64,000 bases of DNA from AP-15 sp963846635. Its GTDB lineage: Bacteria > Pseudomonadota > Alphaproteobacteria > ATCC43930 > CGMCC-115725. Of this stretch, positions 45,242-53,674 are shown in pieces. The position numbers and the translations under genes were made by a program. The stretch spans positions 1-64,000 of the forward strand of contig CAWJXM010000059.1 of the NCBI GenBank assembly GCA_963846635.1. Reading direction: 5' to 3'. Positions within the stretch are counted from its first letter, which is position 1. Every line of letters begins with the position of its first letter. The notes beneath the pieces are model-generated. The model did not search any database. It had not been told where the DNA came from and saw nothing but the letters and a program-made list of their open reading frames with translations.

Positions 45242-46978
45242 TTAGCGCCACAAGTTCGTGCGTGCGAGATCGATCAACTCGTCGCCGCGGCCGCTCATCA
45301 CTGCCCTCACCATATAGAGCGTGAAGCCCTTCGCCATCTCCATCGTGATCGATGGCGGCATCGCAAGCTCGGTGCGGTTGACGACCGCATCGACCAGCAC
45401 CGGTCCGTCATGCGAGAAAGCGGCACGGATTCCTTCGTCGACCTCGCCCGGGTTCTCGATCCTGATCCCGCGCACGCCGACGGCTTCGGCCATCGCGGCG
45501 AAATTCGGGTTCTTGAACTCGGTGCCAAATGGGAGAAATCCAGTCGACTTCTGCTCGAGCTCAATGAAGCCGAGCGCGCCATTGTTGAACACGACGACCT
45601 TCACCGGGAGGCGGAGCTGCACGAGACTGAGAAAATCGCCCATCAGCATCGCGAACCCGCCATCGCCCGATAGCGAGACCACCTGCCGGCCGGGAAATGC
45701 CGCCTGCGCGCCGATCCCTTGCGCCATCGCATTGGCCATGGAGCCATGCCAGAACGACCCAACGAGCCGCCGCTTGCCGTTCATCGCCAGATAACGCGCG
45801 GCCCACACTGTCGGGAGGCCGACGTCGCAGGTAAAGACCGCATCTTCTGCGGCGTGGTCGCTGATCGCTTTGGCGATCTGCTGCGGGTGGATCAGCCGCT
45901 TGCCCGGGGTTCCGACCGCCAGATCGTCAAGGGCTTTGCGTGCTTTGACGTAGTGCTCGCGCGCTTGCGTGAGATGCGTCGCGTCACGTTTCAGATTGAG
46001 CAGCGGCAGCAAGGCCTCGAGCGTTGCCCGGACCTCACCGACCACCGCGAGGTCGACCGCCGTGCGGCGGCCGATTTGTTCGGCCCTGATATCGACTTGC
46101 GCAATGCGGACACCGGCGCCCCGAGGATAGAATTGCCGATACGGAAAATCGGTCCCGAGCATCAGCAAGACGTCGCAGTCGAGCATCGCGTAATAGCCGG
46201 ACGAGAAGCCGATCAGCCCGGTCATGCCGACGTCGTAGGGGTTGTCCCACTCGACATATTCCTTGCCGCGCATCGCATGCACGATCGGCGCCTCCAGGCG
46301 CTCCGCCAATGCCAGAAGCTCGTCGTGCGCACCCACGCAGCCGGAGCCGCACAGTAGTGTCACGCGACCGTTGCCATTCAGCAGCGCCGCCAGGCGATCG
46401 AGGTCCTTGTTCGCCGGGGTGACGACCGGCGCGGCCGGCAGCAAACCCGCCACCTTGACCGGCGAAGCATCGGATGCCGGCTGCAATGCGACATCGCCCG
46501 GGATCACGACGACCGACACGCCGCGCTTGCCGACCGCCTCGCGGATCGCGACTTCAAGCGCGTGCGGCATCTGATTGGCGCCGGCAATCAGTTCGCAATA
46601 ATGGCTGCATTCTTTGAATAGCGTTTGCGGGTGCGTTTCCTGGAAATATCCCGAGCCGATCTCGGCCGAAGGGATCTGCGCCGCGATCGCAAGCACCGGC
46701 ACCCGCGACCGGTGACAATCGAACAGCCCATTGATCAGGTGCAGATTGCCCGGTCCGCAGCTGCCGGCACAGACCGCGAGCTCACCTGTCAGATGCGCCT
46801 CGGCACCAGCCGCGAAAGCGGCGACCTCCTCGTGCCGGACATGCACCCACTCGATCTTCCCCTGGCGGCGGAGCGCGTCGGTCAGCCCGTTGAGGCTGTC
46901 GCCGACAATGCCGTAGATACGCTTGACGCCCGCTGCAGCGAGAATTTCCGCGAACTGATCAGCAACAGTTTTCGCCAT
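45242..46978 (-). CDS. poxB: Ubiquinone-dependent pyruvate dehydrogenase PoxB
   Basis: A 578-residue TPP/FAD enzyme that oxidises pyruvate to acetate and CO2 and passes electrons to quinone at the membrane. It is colinear with E. coli PoxB: VKRIYGIVGDSLNGLTDALR, AVCAGSCGPGNLHLINGLFD, RGKEYVEWDNPYDVGMTGLI, and the TPP site SLSGDGGFAMLMGDFLSLVQ. The lipid-binding C-terminal peptide is present (AKGFTLYMVRAVMSGRGDEL, ending ARTNLWR). It sits directly upstream of cioAB, so its electron acceptor chain is encoded beside it. Confidence 0.92.
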   Translation of the reverse strand: MAKTVADQFAEILAAAGVKRIYGIVGDSLNGLTDALRRQGKIEWVHVRHEEVAAFAAGAEAHLTGELAVCAGSCGPGNLHLINGLFDCHRSRVPVLAIAAQIPSAEIGSGYFQETHPQTLFKECSHYCELIAGANQMPHALEVAIREAVGKRGVSVVVIPGDVALQPASDASPVKVAGLLPAAPVVTPANKDLDRLAALLNGNGRVTLLCGSGCVGAHDELLALAERLEAPIVHAMRGKEYVEWDNPYDVGMTGLIGFSSGYYAMLDCDVLLMLGTDFPYRQFYPRGAGVRIAQVDIRAEQIGRRTAVDLAVVGEVRATLEALLPLLNLKRDATHLTQAREHYVKARKALDDLAVGTPGKRLIHPQQIAKAISDHAAEDAVFTCDVGLPTVWAARYLAMNGKRRLVGSFWHGSMANAMAQGIGAQAAFPGRQVVSLSGDGGFAMLMGDFLSLVQLRLPVKVVVFNNGALGFIELEQKSTGFLPFGTEFKNPNFAAMAEAVGVRGIRIENPGEVDEGIRAAFSHDGPVLVDAVVNRTELAMPPSITMEMAKGFTLYMVRAVMSGRGDELIDLARTNLWR

Positions 46979-47663
46979 TCGCCCCTCCTATCGACAGCGA
47001 GCTCCCATCCAGGTGCCTGTCCGGGCTCTTGTGATAACAGCTACAGGCGAATGAGGAACTGGACAAGTGAACGCCAGTAAATCTTGGTAAATTCCGGTAA
47101 AACCCACTCGGCATCGGATCGTCGCTCGTACCGCAAGTTGACGCCGACGGCAACGGCGAGCAGTGATCCGCGTCTCACGCTGCAGGAGCGCTACGGCAAT
47201 ACCGCTTGCTAGTGCTCAGATGCATTCAGATAACTCCGTCCCAGTCTGATCGTCTTGCCCGGCCTTGGGCCGGGCATCCACGAGAAACGGGCAAGACACG
47301 TGCCGCGGCTCGTGGATGGCCGGGCCCGGCCACGACGATCGAGGGAATCCTCGGTCCGCGTCTCAGCACTAGGCGGCTAGGGCAGCCGCAGCGGTTAATA
47401 GTCTCGCGAGTAAGCAGTTCATGCTCGCTTCGGACGCCGCAGGCGCCATCAGCAACGCCCAGGCGTGGTTTACATAAGCCTTCGGCAGAATACTGCCTTG
47501 AAAGGTCGAATTTGGATCAAGCCTCAAAGAGCTTTGCTGGCAATTGCGCAAAGTCTTCCGCGACGTCTGAAGTGCGGGGGCCAAGGGGCTTTAAGCAACG
47601 AGCGCAATCAAAGCTCAACTGGACCGCGCAAAGAGTGGAAGTATAGATAGCGCCCGGAGCCCC
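46979..47663. other. 685-bp intergenic region between poxB and ureG
   Basis: No convincing gene. The right part holds the palindromic element listed separately. The part next to poxB (46979-47160) should carry the poxB-cio promoter. Short open frames between 47369 and 47650 do not resemble known proteins. Confidence 0.45.
47249..47341. repeat. Intergenic palindromic repeat (compound, nested hairpins)
   Basis: About 93 bp. The left arm GATCGTCTTGCCCGGCCTTG continues through GGGCCGGGCATCCACGAG. It pairs with the right arm CTCGTGGATGGCCGGGCCCG followed by GCCACGACGATC. Each arm also contains its own smaller palindrome (GCCCGGC...GCCGGGC). This is the general form of mobile palindromic elements in rhizobia and relatives. 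It lies between the convergent-free ends of poxB and the urease operon. Confidence 0.8.
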
Positions 47664-48314
47664 CTACGCGAAGGCGGATGATGGTCTGGGAACGCCGGCA
47701 AGCGGCAGGCCGCCGCTTCGCTCGATAAAGGCGGCGATCTCGGCAACGCCTTTGGCGGCCCTAATATTGGCAAAGACAAACGGGCGTTCGCCGCGCATCC
47801 GACGCGCGTCGCGATCCATTATCTCCAGGCTGGCGCCGACCAGCGGCGCGAGGTCGATTTTGTTGATGACCAGAAGATCGCTGCGGGTGATGCCGGGCCC
47901 GCCTTTGCGCGGAATTTTATCGCCGGCGGCGACGTCGATCACATAGATGGTCAGGTCGGCGAGTTCCGGGCTGAAGGTCGCCGCCAAATTGTCGCCGCCG
48001 CTCTCGATCAGCAGCAAATCGAGCTCCGGAAACCGCCCGCACATTTCGGCGACGGCGGCAAGATTGATCGAGGCATCCTCGCGGATCGCGGTGTGCGGAC
48101 AGCCGCCAGTCTCAATGCCGAGAATGCGCTCGGGCGGCAGTGACCCCGCGCGGGTCAGGAACTCGGCGTCTTCCTTGGTATAGATGTCGTTGGTGATCGC
48201 GGCGAGCTGATAGCGGTCGCGAAAGCTCCGGCATAGCGCATCGATCAGCGCCGTCTTGCCGCTGCCGACCGGGCCGCCAACCCCGACCCGCAGGGGTCCG
48301 TTGCGATTGGTCAT
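47664..48314 (-). CDS. ureG: Urease accessory GTPase UreG
   Basis: A 216-residue P-loop GTPase that delivers nickel to urease with UreF, UreD and UreE. The P-loop is VGVGGPVGSGKTALIDALC, and the nickel-binding CPH motif is in ETGGCPHTAIREDASINL. ESGGDNLAATFSPELADL and VINKIDLAPLVGASL complete the G motifs. The start overlaps the ureF stop by 4 nt. It is the last gene of the urease operon. Confidence 0.96.
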   Translation of the reverse strand: MTNRNGPLRVGVGGPVGSGKTALIDALCRSFRDRYQLAAITNDIYTKEDAEFLTRAGSLPPERILGIETGGCPHTAIREDASINLAAVAEMCGRFPELDLLLIESGGDNLAATFSPELADLTIYVIDVAAGDKIPRKGGPGITRSDLLVINKIDLAPLVGASLEIMDRDARRMRGERPFVFANIRAAKGVAEIAAFIERSGGLPLAGVPRPSSAFA

Positions 48315-48985
48315 GTACGGAACAGCCTCGTGTTTTGCGTCTCGTGCCGCAATGCGGCGATATCCGACCGGAAGCATGCCCCGCCGAGATCGTCCAGCGT
48401 AGCGGCCCGGGAATCCTGTGCCAATTCGGCGATCAACGGTTCCAATGCGGCAATTACGCGAACTCCCGCGCTTTGGCCGAGCGGAATGAGGCGCATACCA
48501 GCGGAGACGAGGCTGGTCGCCAACGCCAATAAATAGGCAGCGGTGGTCAGATCGGCTTCGATGCCGTTATCCGCGGCAAGAGCGCCGACCGCAATCGGAT
48601 AAGGCACCTGCTTTTCACCGGCGAGTGCCGTGAAGCGTGGCCCGCGCCATTGGGCGCCTGCGCGAATAAAGGCCATACCCTGTGCGCAGGTCTCCAACCG
48701 CCGTTCACGGCCGAAGCCGAGAACTGCACCGAGCGCACATAGCTCGGCGAGATCCGTGGGATCGGGGGCATAGGCGTGATGAAGGAGGATCGCGTCCGAC
48801 CAGCCGGTCCCGCTGCGCAGCACATCGGCGACCCAGCCGCGCAAATTCGGCTCGTCAGTGACGTCGCCGGCCTCGATGCTCCATTCGAGACCGTGGCTAT
48901 AGGCAAAGCCGCCGGTCGGGAAAGCCGGAGACAACCACATCAAGAGGCGTAGCACCCCGGGCAACGCGTCATCCGTGGTGGTCAT
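48311..48985 (-). CDS. ureF: Urease accessory protein UreF
   Basis: A 224-residue helical chaperone that bridges UreG and the UreD-apourease complex. WLSPAFPTGGFAYSHGLEWS is the family hallmark near the N-terminus; RLIPLGQSAGVRVIAALEPL is the conserved C-terminal helix. ATG 48985 (MTTTDDALPG) is chosen; it overlaps ureE by 17 nt, and ATG 48994 is an alternative. Confidence 0.93.
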   Translation of the reverse strand: MTTTDDALPGVLRLLMWLSPAFPTGGFAYSHGLEWSIEAGDVTDEPNLRGWVADVLRSGTGWSDAILLHHAYAPDPTDLAELCALGAVLGFGRERRLETCAQGMAFIRAGAQWRGPRFTALAGEKQVPYPIAVGALAADNGIEADLTTAAYLLALATSLVSAGMRLIPLGQSAGVRVIAALEPLIAELAQDSRAATLDDLGGACFRSDIAALRHETQNTRLFRT

Positions 48986-49436
48986 GATCGTCATCGTGAT
49001 GATGTCCGCCGGCATAGGCGCCGGCCTCGGGGTCGAACGGCGCCTCAAGTTCTTCGACCGTGCCCCCCAACTGAATAACCAGATCGGCGATTACGTGGTC
49101 CGTGCAAATGCGCAATCGCTTGTCTGACACTTGTACCGGCAGATGCCGGTTGCCGAGATGCCAGGCGATACGCAGCAGCGTGGTATCGTCACTGGTGCGG
49201 ATCTCAAGAAGCGGCTCTGGTTTGGCGCGCACCCGAACCACGCCGCCATCCTCCAGCGCCAGCCCATCCCCGTCGCGCAGACGAGCCGCTTGCGGCAAGT
49301 CGAGCAAGAGTTCTGCACCCGCTTCGGTGCGCAGCGCGATGCGGCGGCGGTGGCGATGGTCATGGTCCAGCAGCACGGAATCGGCCGCACTCAGTGTGTC
49401 CCAGGTTCCGGCGGCGAGAACGGCGACCGCGCGCAT
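48969..49436 (-). CDS. ureE: Urease accessory metallochaperone UreE
   Basis: A 155-residue nickel carrier. The N-terminal DHDHRHRRRIALRTEAG and central AWHLGNRHLPVQV with the metal His (CTDHVIADLV) are conserved. The C-terminus GGHHHDDDHDHHG is a short His/Asp tail that can bind extra nickel. It starts 6 bp after ureC ends. Confidence 0.93.
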   Translation of the reverse strand: MRAVAVLAAGTWDTLSAADSVLLDHDHRHRRRIALRTEAGAELLLDLPQAARLRDGDGLALEDGGVVRVRAKPEPLLEIRTSDDTTLLRIAWHLGNRHLPVQVSDKRLRICTDHVIADLVIQLGGTVEELEAPFDPEAGAYAGGHHHDDDHDHHG

Positions 49437-49441
49437 TCGCG

Positions 49442-51148
49442 CTAGAACAGGAAATAGCGCTGCGCCATCGGCAGCACGTGCGCCGGCTCGCAGGTCAACA
49501 GCGCACCATCGGCGCGCACTTCGTAAGTCTCCGGGTCCACCTCGATCACCGGGGTAGCGTCATTGTGGATCATGCTGCGCTTGCCGATGCCGGCACGCGT
49601 GTTTTTGACCGCGTCGAGACGGCGCCGCAGCCCAAGAGCCCGCCCGATTTCGGCCTCGAGAGCCGCATTCGAGACAAACGTCACGCAGGTGGCGGCAAGG
49701 GCCGCCCCGAACGCACCGAACATCGGCCGATAATGCACCGGTTGCGGTGTCGGGATTGACGCGTTGGGATCGCCCATTGGCGCCATTGCAATGGCTCCGC
49801 CTTTGATGACGAGGTCGGGCTTCACCCCGAAAAACGCGGGTTTCCACAGCACGAGATCGGCAAGCTTGCCCTCTTCAACCGAACCCACCTCATGCGCAAT
49901 ACCGTGCGCAATCGCGGGATTGATCGTGTATTTGGCGATGTAGCGTTTGACACGGGCATTGTCGGCGCGTCCGTCGCCCGGCAATGGGCCGCGCTGAAGC
50001 TTCATCTTATGCGCGGTCTGCCAGGTGCGAATGATCACCTCACCCACCCGTCCCATCGCTTGGCTGTCCGACGACATCATCGAGAGCGCGCCGAGATCGT
50101 GCAGGATATCTTCCGCGGCAATCGTCTCCTTACGGATGCGGCTTTCGGCGAAGGCAATGTCCTCGGGGATCGCCGGATCGAGATGATGGCACACCATCAG
50201 CATGTCGAGGTGCTCGTCGAGCGTGTTGATGGTGTAAGGCCGTGTCGGGTTGGTCGAGCTCGGCAGCACGTTTGCCAGGCCGGCCACCTTGATAATATCT
50301 GGAGCATGGCCTCCCCCTGCCCCTTCGGTATGGAAGGCGTGAATCGTGCGGCCCTTGAACGCGGCGATCGTGTCTTCGACAAAGCCGGATTCGTTCAGCG
50401 TGTCGGTGTGGATCATCACCTGCACGTCTTCCCGGTCGGCGACGCCGAGAGCGCAGTCGATCGCCGCGGGCGTCGTACCCCAATCCTCATGTAATTTGAG
50501 GCAGCAGGCGCCGGCGCGAACCATCTCCTCCAACGCGGCTGGACGTGAAGCATTGCCTTTGCCGGCAAAACCGAGATTGACCGGCAATCCTTCAGCAGCC
50601 TGCAGCATTCGTGCGATATGCCAGGGGCCGGGTGTACAGGTCGTGGCCGCGGTGCCGGTCGCCGGGCCGGTGCCGCCGCCGATCATCGTCGTGATTCCCG
50701 AGGCCAGGGCTTCCTCGACGAGTTGCGGGCAGATGAAATGGATGTGGCTGTCGATCCCGCCGGCAGTCAGGATTTTGCCCTCGCCGGCGATAATCTCGGT
50801 ACCCGGACCGACGATGATGTCGACGCCGGGCTGGATGTCGGGATTGCCAGCCTTTCCGATGCGTGCAATCCGCCCTTCGCGAAGGCCGAGATCGGCCTTG
50901 GCGATCCCCCAATGATCCACGATCAGCGCATTGGTGATGACCGTGTCTACCGCGCCCTCAGCCTGAGACGCTTGCGACTGGCCCATCCCGTCACGGATCA
51001 CCTTGCCGCCGCCGAACTTCACCTCCTCGCCATAGCTGGTGTAGTCGCGCTCGACCTCGATAAACAGTTCGGTATCCGCAAGCCTAACGCGGTCGCCGGT
51101 TGTGGGACCAAACATATCGGCATAGGCGCGGCGGCTGATCTGCGCCAT
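49442..51148 (-). CDS. ureC: Urease alpha subunit UreC
   Basis: The 568-residue catalytic subunit hydrolyses urea to ammonia and carbamate. Nickel ligands and active site are all present: GGIDSHIHFICPQ (HxH), the carbamylated Lys in CCLKLHEDWGTTPAAIDCAL, HTDTLNESGFVEDTIAAF, HAFHTEGAGGGHAPD, the flap MVCHHLDP and MSSDSQAMGRVGEV with the metal Asp. The start overlaps the ureB stop. No frameshift is seen in this long gene. Confidence 0.97.
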   Translation of the reverse strand: MAQISRRAYADMFGPTTGDRVRLADTELFIEVERDYTSYGEEVKFGGGKVIRDGMGQSQASQAEGAVDTVITNALIVDHWGIAKADLGLREGRIARIGKAGNPDIQPGVDIIVGPGTEIIAGEGKILTAGGIDSHIHFICPQLVEEALASGITTMIGGGTGPATGTAATTCTPGPWHIARMLQAAEGLPVNLGFAGKGNASRPAALEEMVRAGACCLKLHEDWGTTPAAIDCALGVADREDVQVMIHTDTLNESGFVEDTIAAFKGRTIHAFHTEGAGGGHAPDIIKVAGLANVLPSSTNPTRPYTINTLDEHLDMLMVCHHLDPAIPEDIAFAESRIRKETIAAEDILHDLGALSMMSSDSQAMGRVGEVIIRTWQTAHKMKLQRGPLPGDGRADNARVKRYIAKYTINPAIAHGIAHEVGSVEEGKLADLVLWKPAFFGVKPDLVIKGGAIAMAPMGDPNASIPTPQPVHYRPMFGAFGAALAATCVTFVSNAALEAEIGRALGLRRRLDAVKNTRAGIGKRSMIHNDATPVIEVDPETYEVRADGALLTCEPAHVLPMAQRYFLF

Positions 51149-51453
51149 TAGAGAGCTCCCATCACGCCGCCGCGAAAACCGAACACGCGGCGTGCGCCGC
51201 GGAGTGGGATCAATATTACCTCGCGGCTCTGGCCGGGCTCGAACCGGATTGCAGTACCGGCGGGAATATCCAGCCGCTGGCCGCGAGCGGCTGAACGGTC
51301 GAAGGACAAAGCCGGATTGGTTTCAGCAAAGTGGTAATGGCTGCCGACTTGAATCGGGCGGTCGCCGGTGTTGGCCACGTTGAGCACCGTACGAGGTAGG
51401 CCGGCATTGAGTTCAATTTCGCCGTCATCCGCGATGATCTCGCCGGGGATCAT
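51148..51453 (-). CDS. ureB: Urease beta subunit UreB
   Basis: A 101-residue structural subunit: MIPGEIIADDGEIELNAGLP, then VANTGDRPIQVGSHYHFAET, RLDIPAGTAIRFEPGQ and RRVFGFRGGVMGAL. It is intact. Its start overlaps the stop of the decayed ureA copy by 4 nt. A partial, broken second copy of its 5' half lies at 57222-57362. Confidence 0.95.
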   Translation of the reverse strand: MIPGEIIADDGEIELNAGLPRTVLNVANTGDRPIQVGSHYHFAETNPALSFDRSAARGQRLDIPAGTAIRFEPGQSREVILIPLRGARRVFGFRGGVMGAL

Positions 51454-51727
51454 CGAACCGGCTCACGCACGGTGACCAGCTCGGTTCCGCCCGGAAACGA
51501 CCCTTCGACCTGCGCATCGTGAATCATCTCAGCGACCCTCTCCATGAAGTGATCGCGGGTCAACACTTCGGATGCCGCATCCGTCGAGCGTATCATCTGG
51601 AACAAATCGGTGAGATGAGAGCGACCGTCTCGAGACGGCTGAGGCCGTGTTCCAGTCGTCGGCGTGACATGGTTGCCGTCCTGGCAATCAGCAGCTTTAC
51701 CTTCTCGCACGCAGTCAGGTCCATCAT
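51450..51727 (-). pseudogene. Decayed urease gamma subunit gene (ureA copy 1)
   Basis: From ATG 51727 the frame reads MMDLTACEKVKLLIARTATM and SRRRLEHGLSRLETVALI, then hits a stop near 51600. The rest (VLTRDHFMERVAEMIHDAQV, then GTELVTVREPVR) follows in another frame. Compared with the intact copy (MNLTPREKDKLLIAMAALVA), it has many substitutions and a net loss of about 25 bp, so this is true decay and not one sequencing indel. It sits where ureA belongs next to ureB. Confidence 0.85.
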
Positions 51728-51815
51728 AGGCCCTGCGTAGCAATAATTGAGCCATGATCGCGCGACTTGCCTTTAAAATGGATTCGAGCTGACCCCACTT
51801 TCCCGAATGGCGGAT

Positions 51816-52166
51816 TTAACCACCGGCCTCTTCTTCATTCGGGCCATAACGCAGGATGCGGATATCTTCGAGCGAGACCAGTCCCCCCTTCAGCATACTG
51901 TCAAGCAGTGGCAGAAAGGCCGCTATATTTTGCTCGCTGTCGATTATTTCCACGACGACAGGAAGATCTTCGGAAAGACGCAGAATTTTGGCGGTATGCA
52001 AGCGGCTCGAATGGCCAAACCCCAGCGGTCCGCGCAACACCGTCGCCCCGGCGAGCCCTTGCTCGCGCGCCTTGAGGACGATCGCCTCATAAAGCGGCTT
52101 TCCGTTGAACCGATCATTCTCCCCGATGAAGACGCGCAACAGCAACGCCGCTTCTTGCAACCGCAT
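51816..52166 (-). CDS. DUF190 domain protein, fluoride-channel partner
   Basis: A 116-residue PII-like-fold protein: ALLLRVFIGENDRFNGKPLY, GLAGATVLRGPLGFGHSSRL, LSEDLPVVVEIIDSEQNI and GGLVSLEDIRILRYG. DUF190 proteins are regularly encoded beside crcB/fluC and are thought to modulate the channel. It lies 27 bp downstream of crcB on the same strand. Confidence 0.88.
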   Translation of the reverse strand: MRLQEAALLLRVFIGENDRFNGKPLYEAIVLKAREQGLAGATVLRGPLGFGHSSRLHTAKILRLSEDLPVVVEIIDSEQNIAAFLPLLDSMLKGGLVSLEDIRILRYGPNEEEAGG

Positions 52167-52193
52167 CTCACGCCCCGAATTGATTCGTCTGCT

Positions 52194-52634
52194 TCAACGA
52201 TTGAGCCCGATCGCGGCGATATGGCCGAGCCACACGCCGAGCAAGCAACAAACAACGGACGCCAATATATATGATCCGCCGGAGAACCATTCCCCATTGC
52301 GCATAAGGTTCAACAATTCAAGACTGAACGAAGAAAAAGTCGTATAGCCACCGCATATTCCAATCATGACGAGAATGCGGAGACTGGTCGGTACCAACAA
52401 AATTCCGTCTGGCCCCGTTAGCGTGTTAAAAATCCCGATGCCGAAAGACCCTGTAATATTGATGAGCAGGGTGCCCCAGGGAAACGTCGCCCCGATCCAA
52501 TTCGCCACGATCCCCGATATGGCATAGCGCGCGGAGCCGCCAATCGCACTACCGAGCGCCACACACAGATATGTGGTTCCTACGCCGGTGGTCAGCGCCC
52601 TCAGCTTTTCGGCGATGCCAAACGCAACCGACAT
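52194..52634 (-). CDS. crcB: Fluoride channel CrcB/FluC
   Basis: A small four-helix membrane protein that exports fluoride. Motifs: ALGSAIGGSARYAISG, FPWGTLLINITGSFGIGIFN (WGTLxxN) and GICGGYTTFSSFSLELLNLM (GGxTTFSTF-type Phe box). ATG 52634 (MSVAFG) gives 146 residues; a longer start at 52664 would overlap fmdB. I see no fluoride riboswitch upstream, since fmdB ends 11 bp before this start. Confidence 0.9.
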   Translation of the reverse strand: MSVAFGIAEKLRALTTGVGTTYLCVALGSAIGGSARYAISGIVANWIGATFPWGTLLINITGSFGIGIFNTLTGPDGILLVPTSLRILVMIGICGGYTTFSSFSLELLNLMRNGEWFSGGSYILASVVCCLLGVWLGHIAAIGLNR

Positions 52635-52645
52635 ATAATCGCTTC

Positions 52646-52981
52646 TTAATGGCCGACCAGCCACGGCCGACCGGGTGGACTCTCGTGAACATTGCCGAAT
52701 TGTTGTTTGATCAGCGGGCTCACAGCATGATGGCGGTGAGGAGCCTGCGGCAGATCTTCCTGGCGCACGACTTTTGGCTCATGCGCGCTGCGCTCGTTGC
52801 GCTCATGCGCGATCCGGTTGTTCGAAGAGAGGATTGCCAGCATCGGCGCTGCGGCGAGCCGTGCCGCCGGCACAGAACAACTGGGGCATGGCACCTGCGC
52901 CTCAAAATCCGTCATCCTGCGCCACTCGCGGAAGGGTCCGCACTCCCCGCACTCCCCGCACTCATAATCGTACAGCGGCAT
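52646..52981 (-). CDS. fmdB: FmdB family zinc-ribbon protein
   Basis: A 111-residue protein whose N-terminus MPLYDYECGECGECGPFREW and CPSCSVPAARLAAAPML form the FmdB zinc ribbon (two Cys pairs). FmdB was proposed to regulate the formamide/acetamide operon in Methylophilus. It is encoded between the amide channel gene and crcB. The C-terminal half is charged and not conserved in appearance. Confidence 0.85.
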   Translation of the reverse strand: MPLYDYECGECGECGPFREWRRMTDFEAQVPCPSCSVPAARLAAAPMLAILSSNNRIAHERNERSAHEPKVVRQEDLPQAPHRHHAVSPLIKQQFGNVHESPPGRPWLVGH

Positions 52982-53013
52982 TTTAATTCACTCCCTCGGG
53001 GGTCACATCAGTA

Positions 53014-53553
53014 TCAATGCGGCAGCACTGGTCCGCCAGGCATGGCGCCGGTCAGAAGCAGATAGCCGGGGATCCACCCGGTATAGATGCCTTCGAGGGT
53101 GCACAACGCGCCAGTAAATCTGGTTAACTCTCTCCGTCCCGCTGCAAGCAGCAAGTAAAAAAGAAACCAGAGTACACCCCACGACACCCAGCATATTGCG
53201 AGCCAATAGTCCCATAATGTATGAGCCGCGGCAAAGCTCTGCAGGGCGATCGGCGCGCAGGTGATGGCGACGAACAGGCAAAACCAGCCGAGACCGCGCC
53301 CATCGGCCCCATTCCAGCGGTTCCAAGCAACCCAGTAATATGTGAAGGTGAACAGTAAGAGAAACGCTGCACCCTTGATGGATTGGGCGTTTGCTTCGGG
53401 ACCAAAGGCGAGGTAGGTCGCGACGGCCAAAGTCAGAGTTCCAACAAAGACATCGATCACGGCGATCTTGCGGTCGCCCACCTTGTCCAGTACCCACAAG
53501 CCATTGAGAAAAAGGACGGCGCCAACCCAAAAGAGCGACAGTCCTAACAGCAT
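53014..53553 (-). CDS. amiS: AmiS/UreI family urea/amide channel
   Basis: A 179-residue membrane protein with six helices: MLLGLSLFWVGAVLFLNGLW, then NAQSIKGAAFLLLFTFTYYW, DYWLAICWVSWGVLWFLFY and FTGALCTLEGIYTGWIPGYL, all typical of AmiS/UreI. It lets short amides or urea cross the inner membrane. Formamidase is encoded immediately upstream, so formamide or acetamide is the likely cargo; urea is also possible given the urease genes around it. Confidence 0.92.
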   Translation of the reverse strand: MLLGLSLFWVGAVLFLNGLWVLDKVGDRKIAVIDVFVGTLTLAVATYLAFGPEANAQSIKGAAFLLLFTFTYYWVAWNRWNGADGRGLGWFCLFVAITCAPIALQSFAAAHTLWDYWLAICWVSWGVLWFLFYLLLAAGRRELTRFTGALCTLEGIYTGWIPGYLLLTGAMPGGPVLPH

Positions 53554-53661
53554 CGTCCCCTCCTATTTTTCTGTGGGCACCGCAATGATCCCGGCGCGCG
53601 GCTATAAGTCTCGCCTTAAACGGCGCGTTGTCGGAGAGCGGTGAGGCGACGAACAAGCCGC

Positions 53662-53674
53662 CCCCCGCTGGGGG
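53662..53674. terminator. Small hairpin after fmdA
   Basis: A GC-only stem (CCCCC and GGGGG, 3-nt loop) lies 5 bp past the fmdA stop, before amiS. There is no T-run, so it may reduce read-through or be a processing hairpin. Weak call. Confidence 0.3.

Noticed and set aside
47369..47650. Short open frames on both strands upstream of ureG
   Set aside because: No recognisable motif, poor starts, and they abut the palindromic repeat.
52635..52645. Fluoride riboswitch upstream of crcB
   Set aside because: Only 11 bp separate fmdB from crcB, with no room for the riboswitch fold, and none is evident upstream of fmdB.
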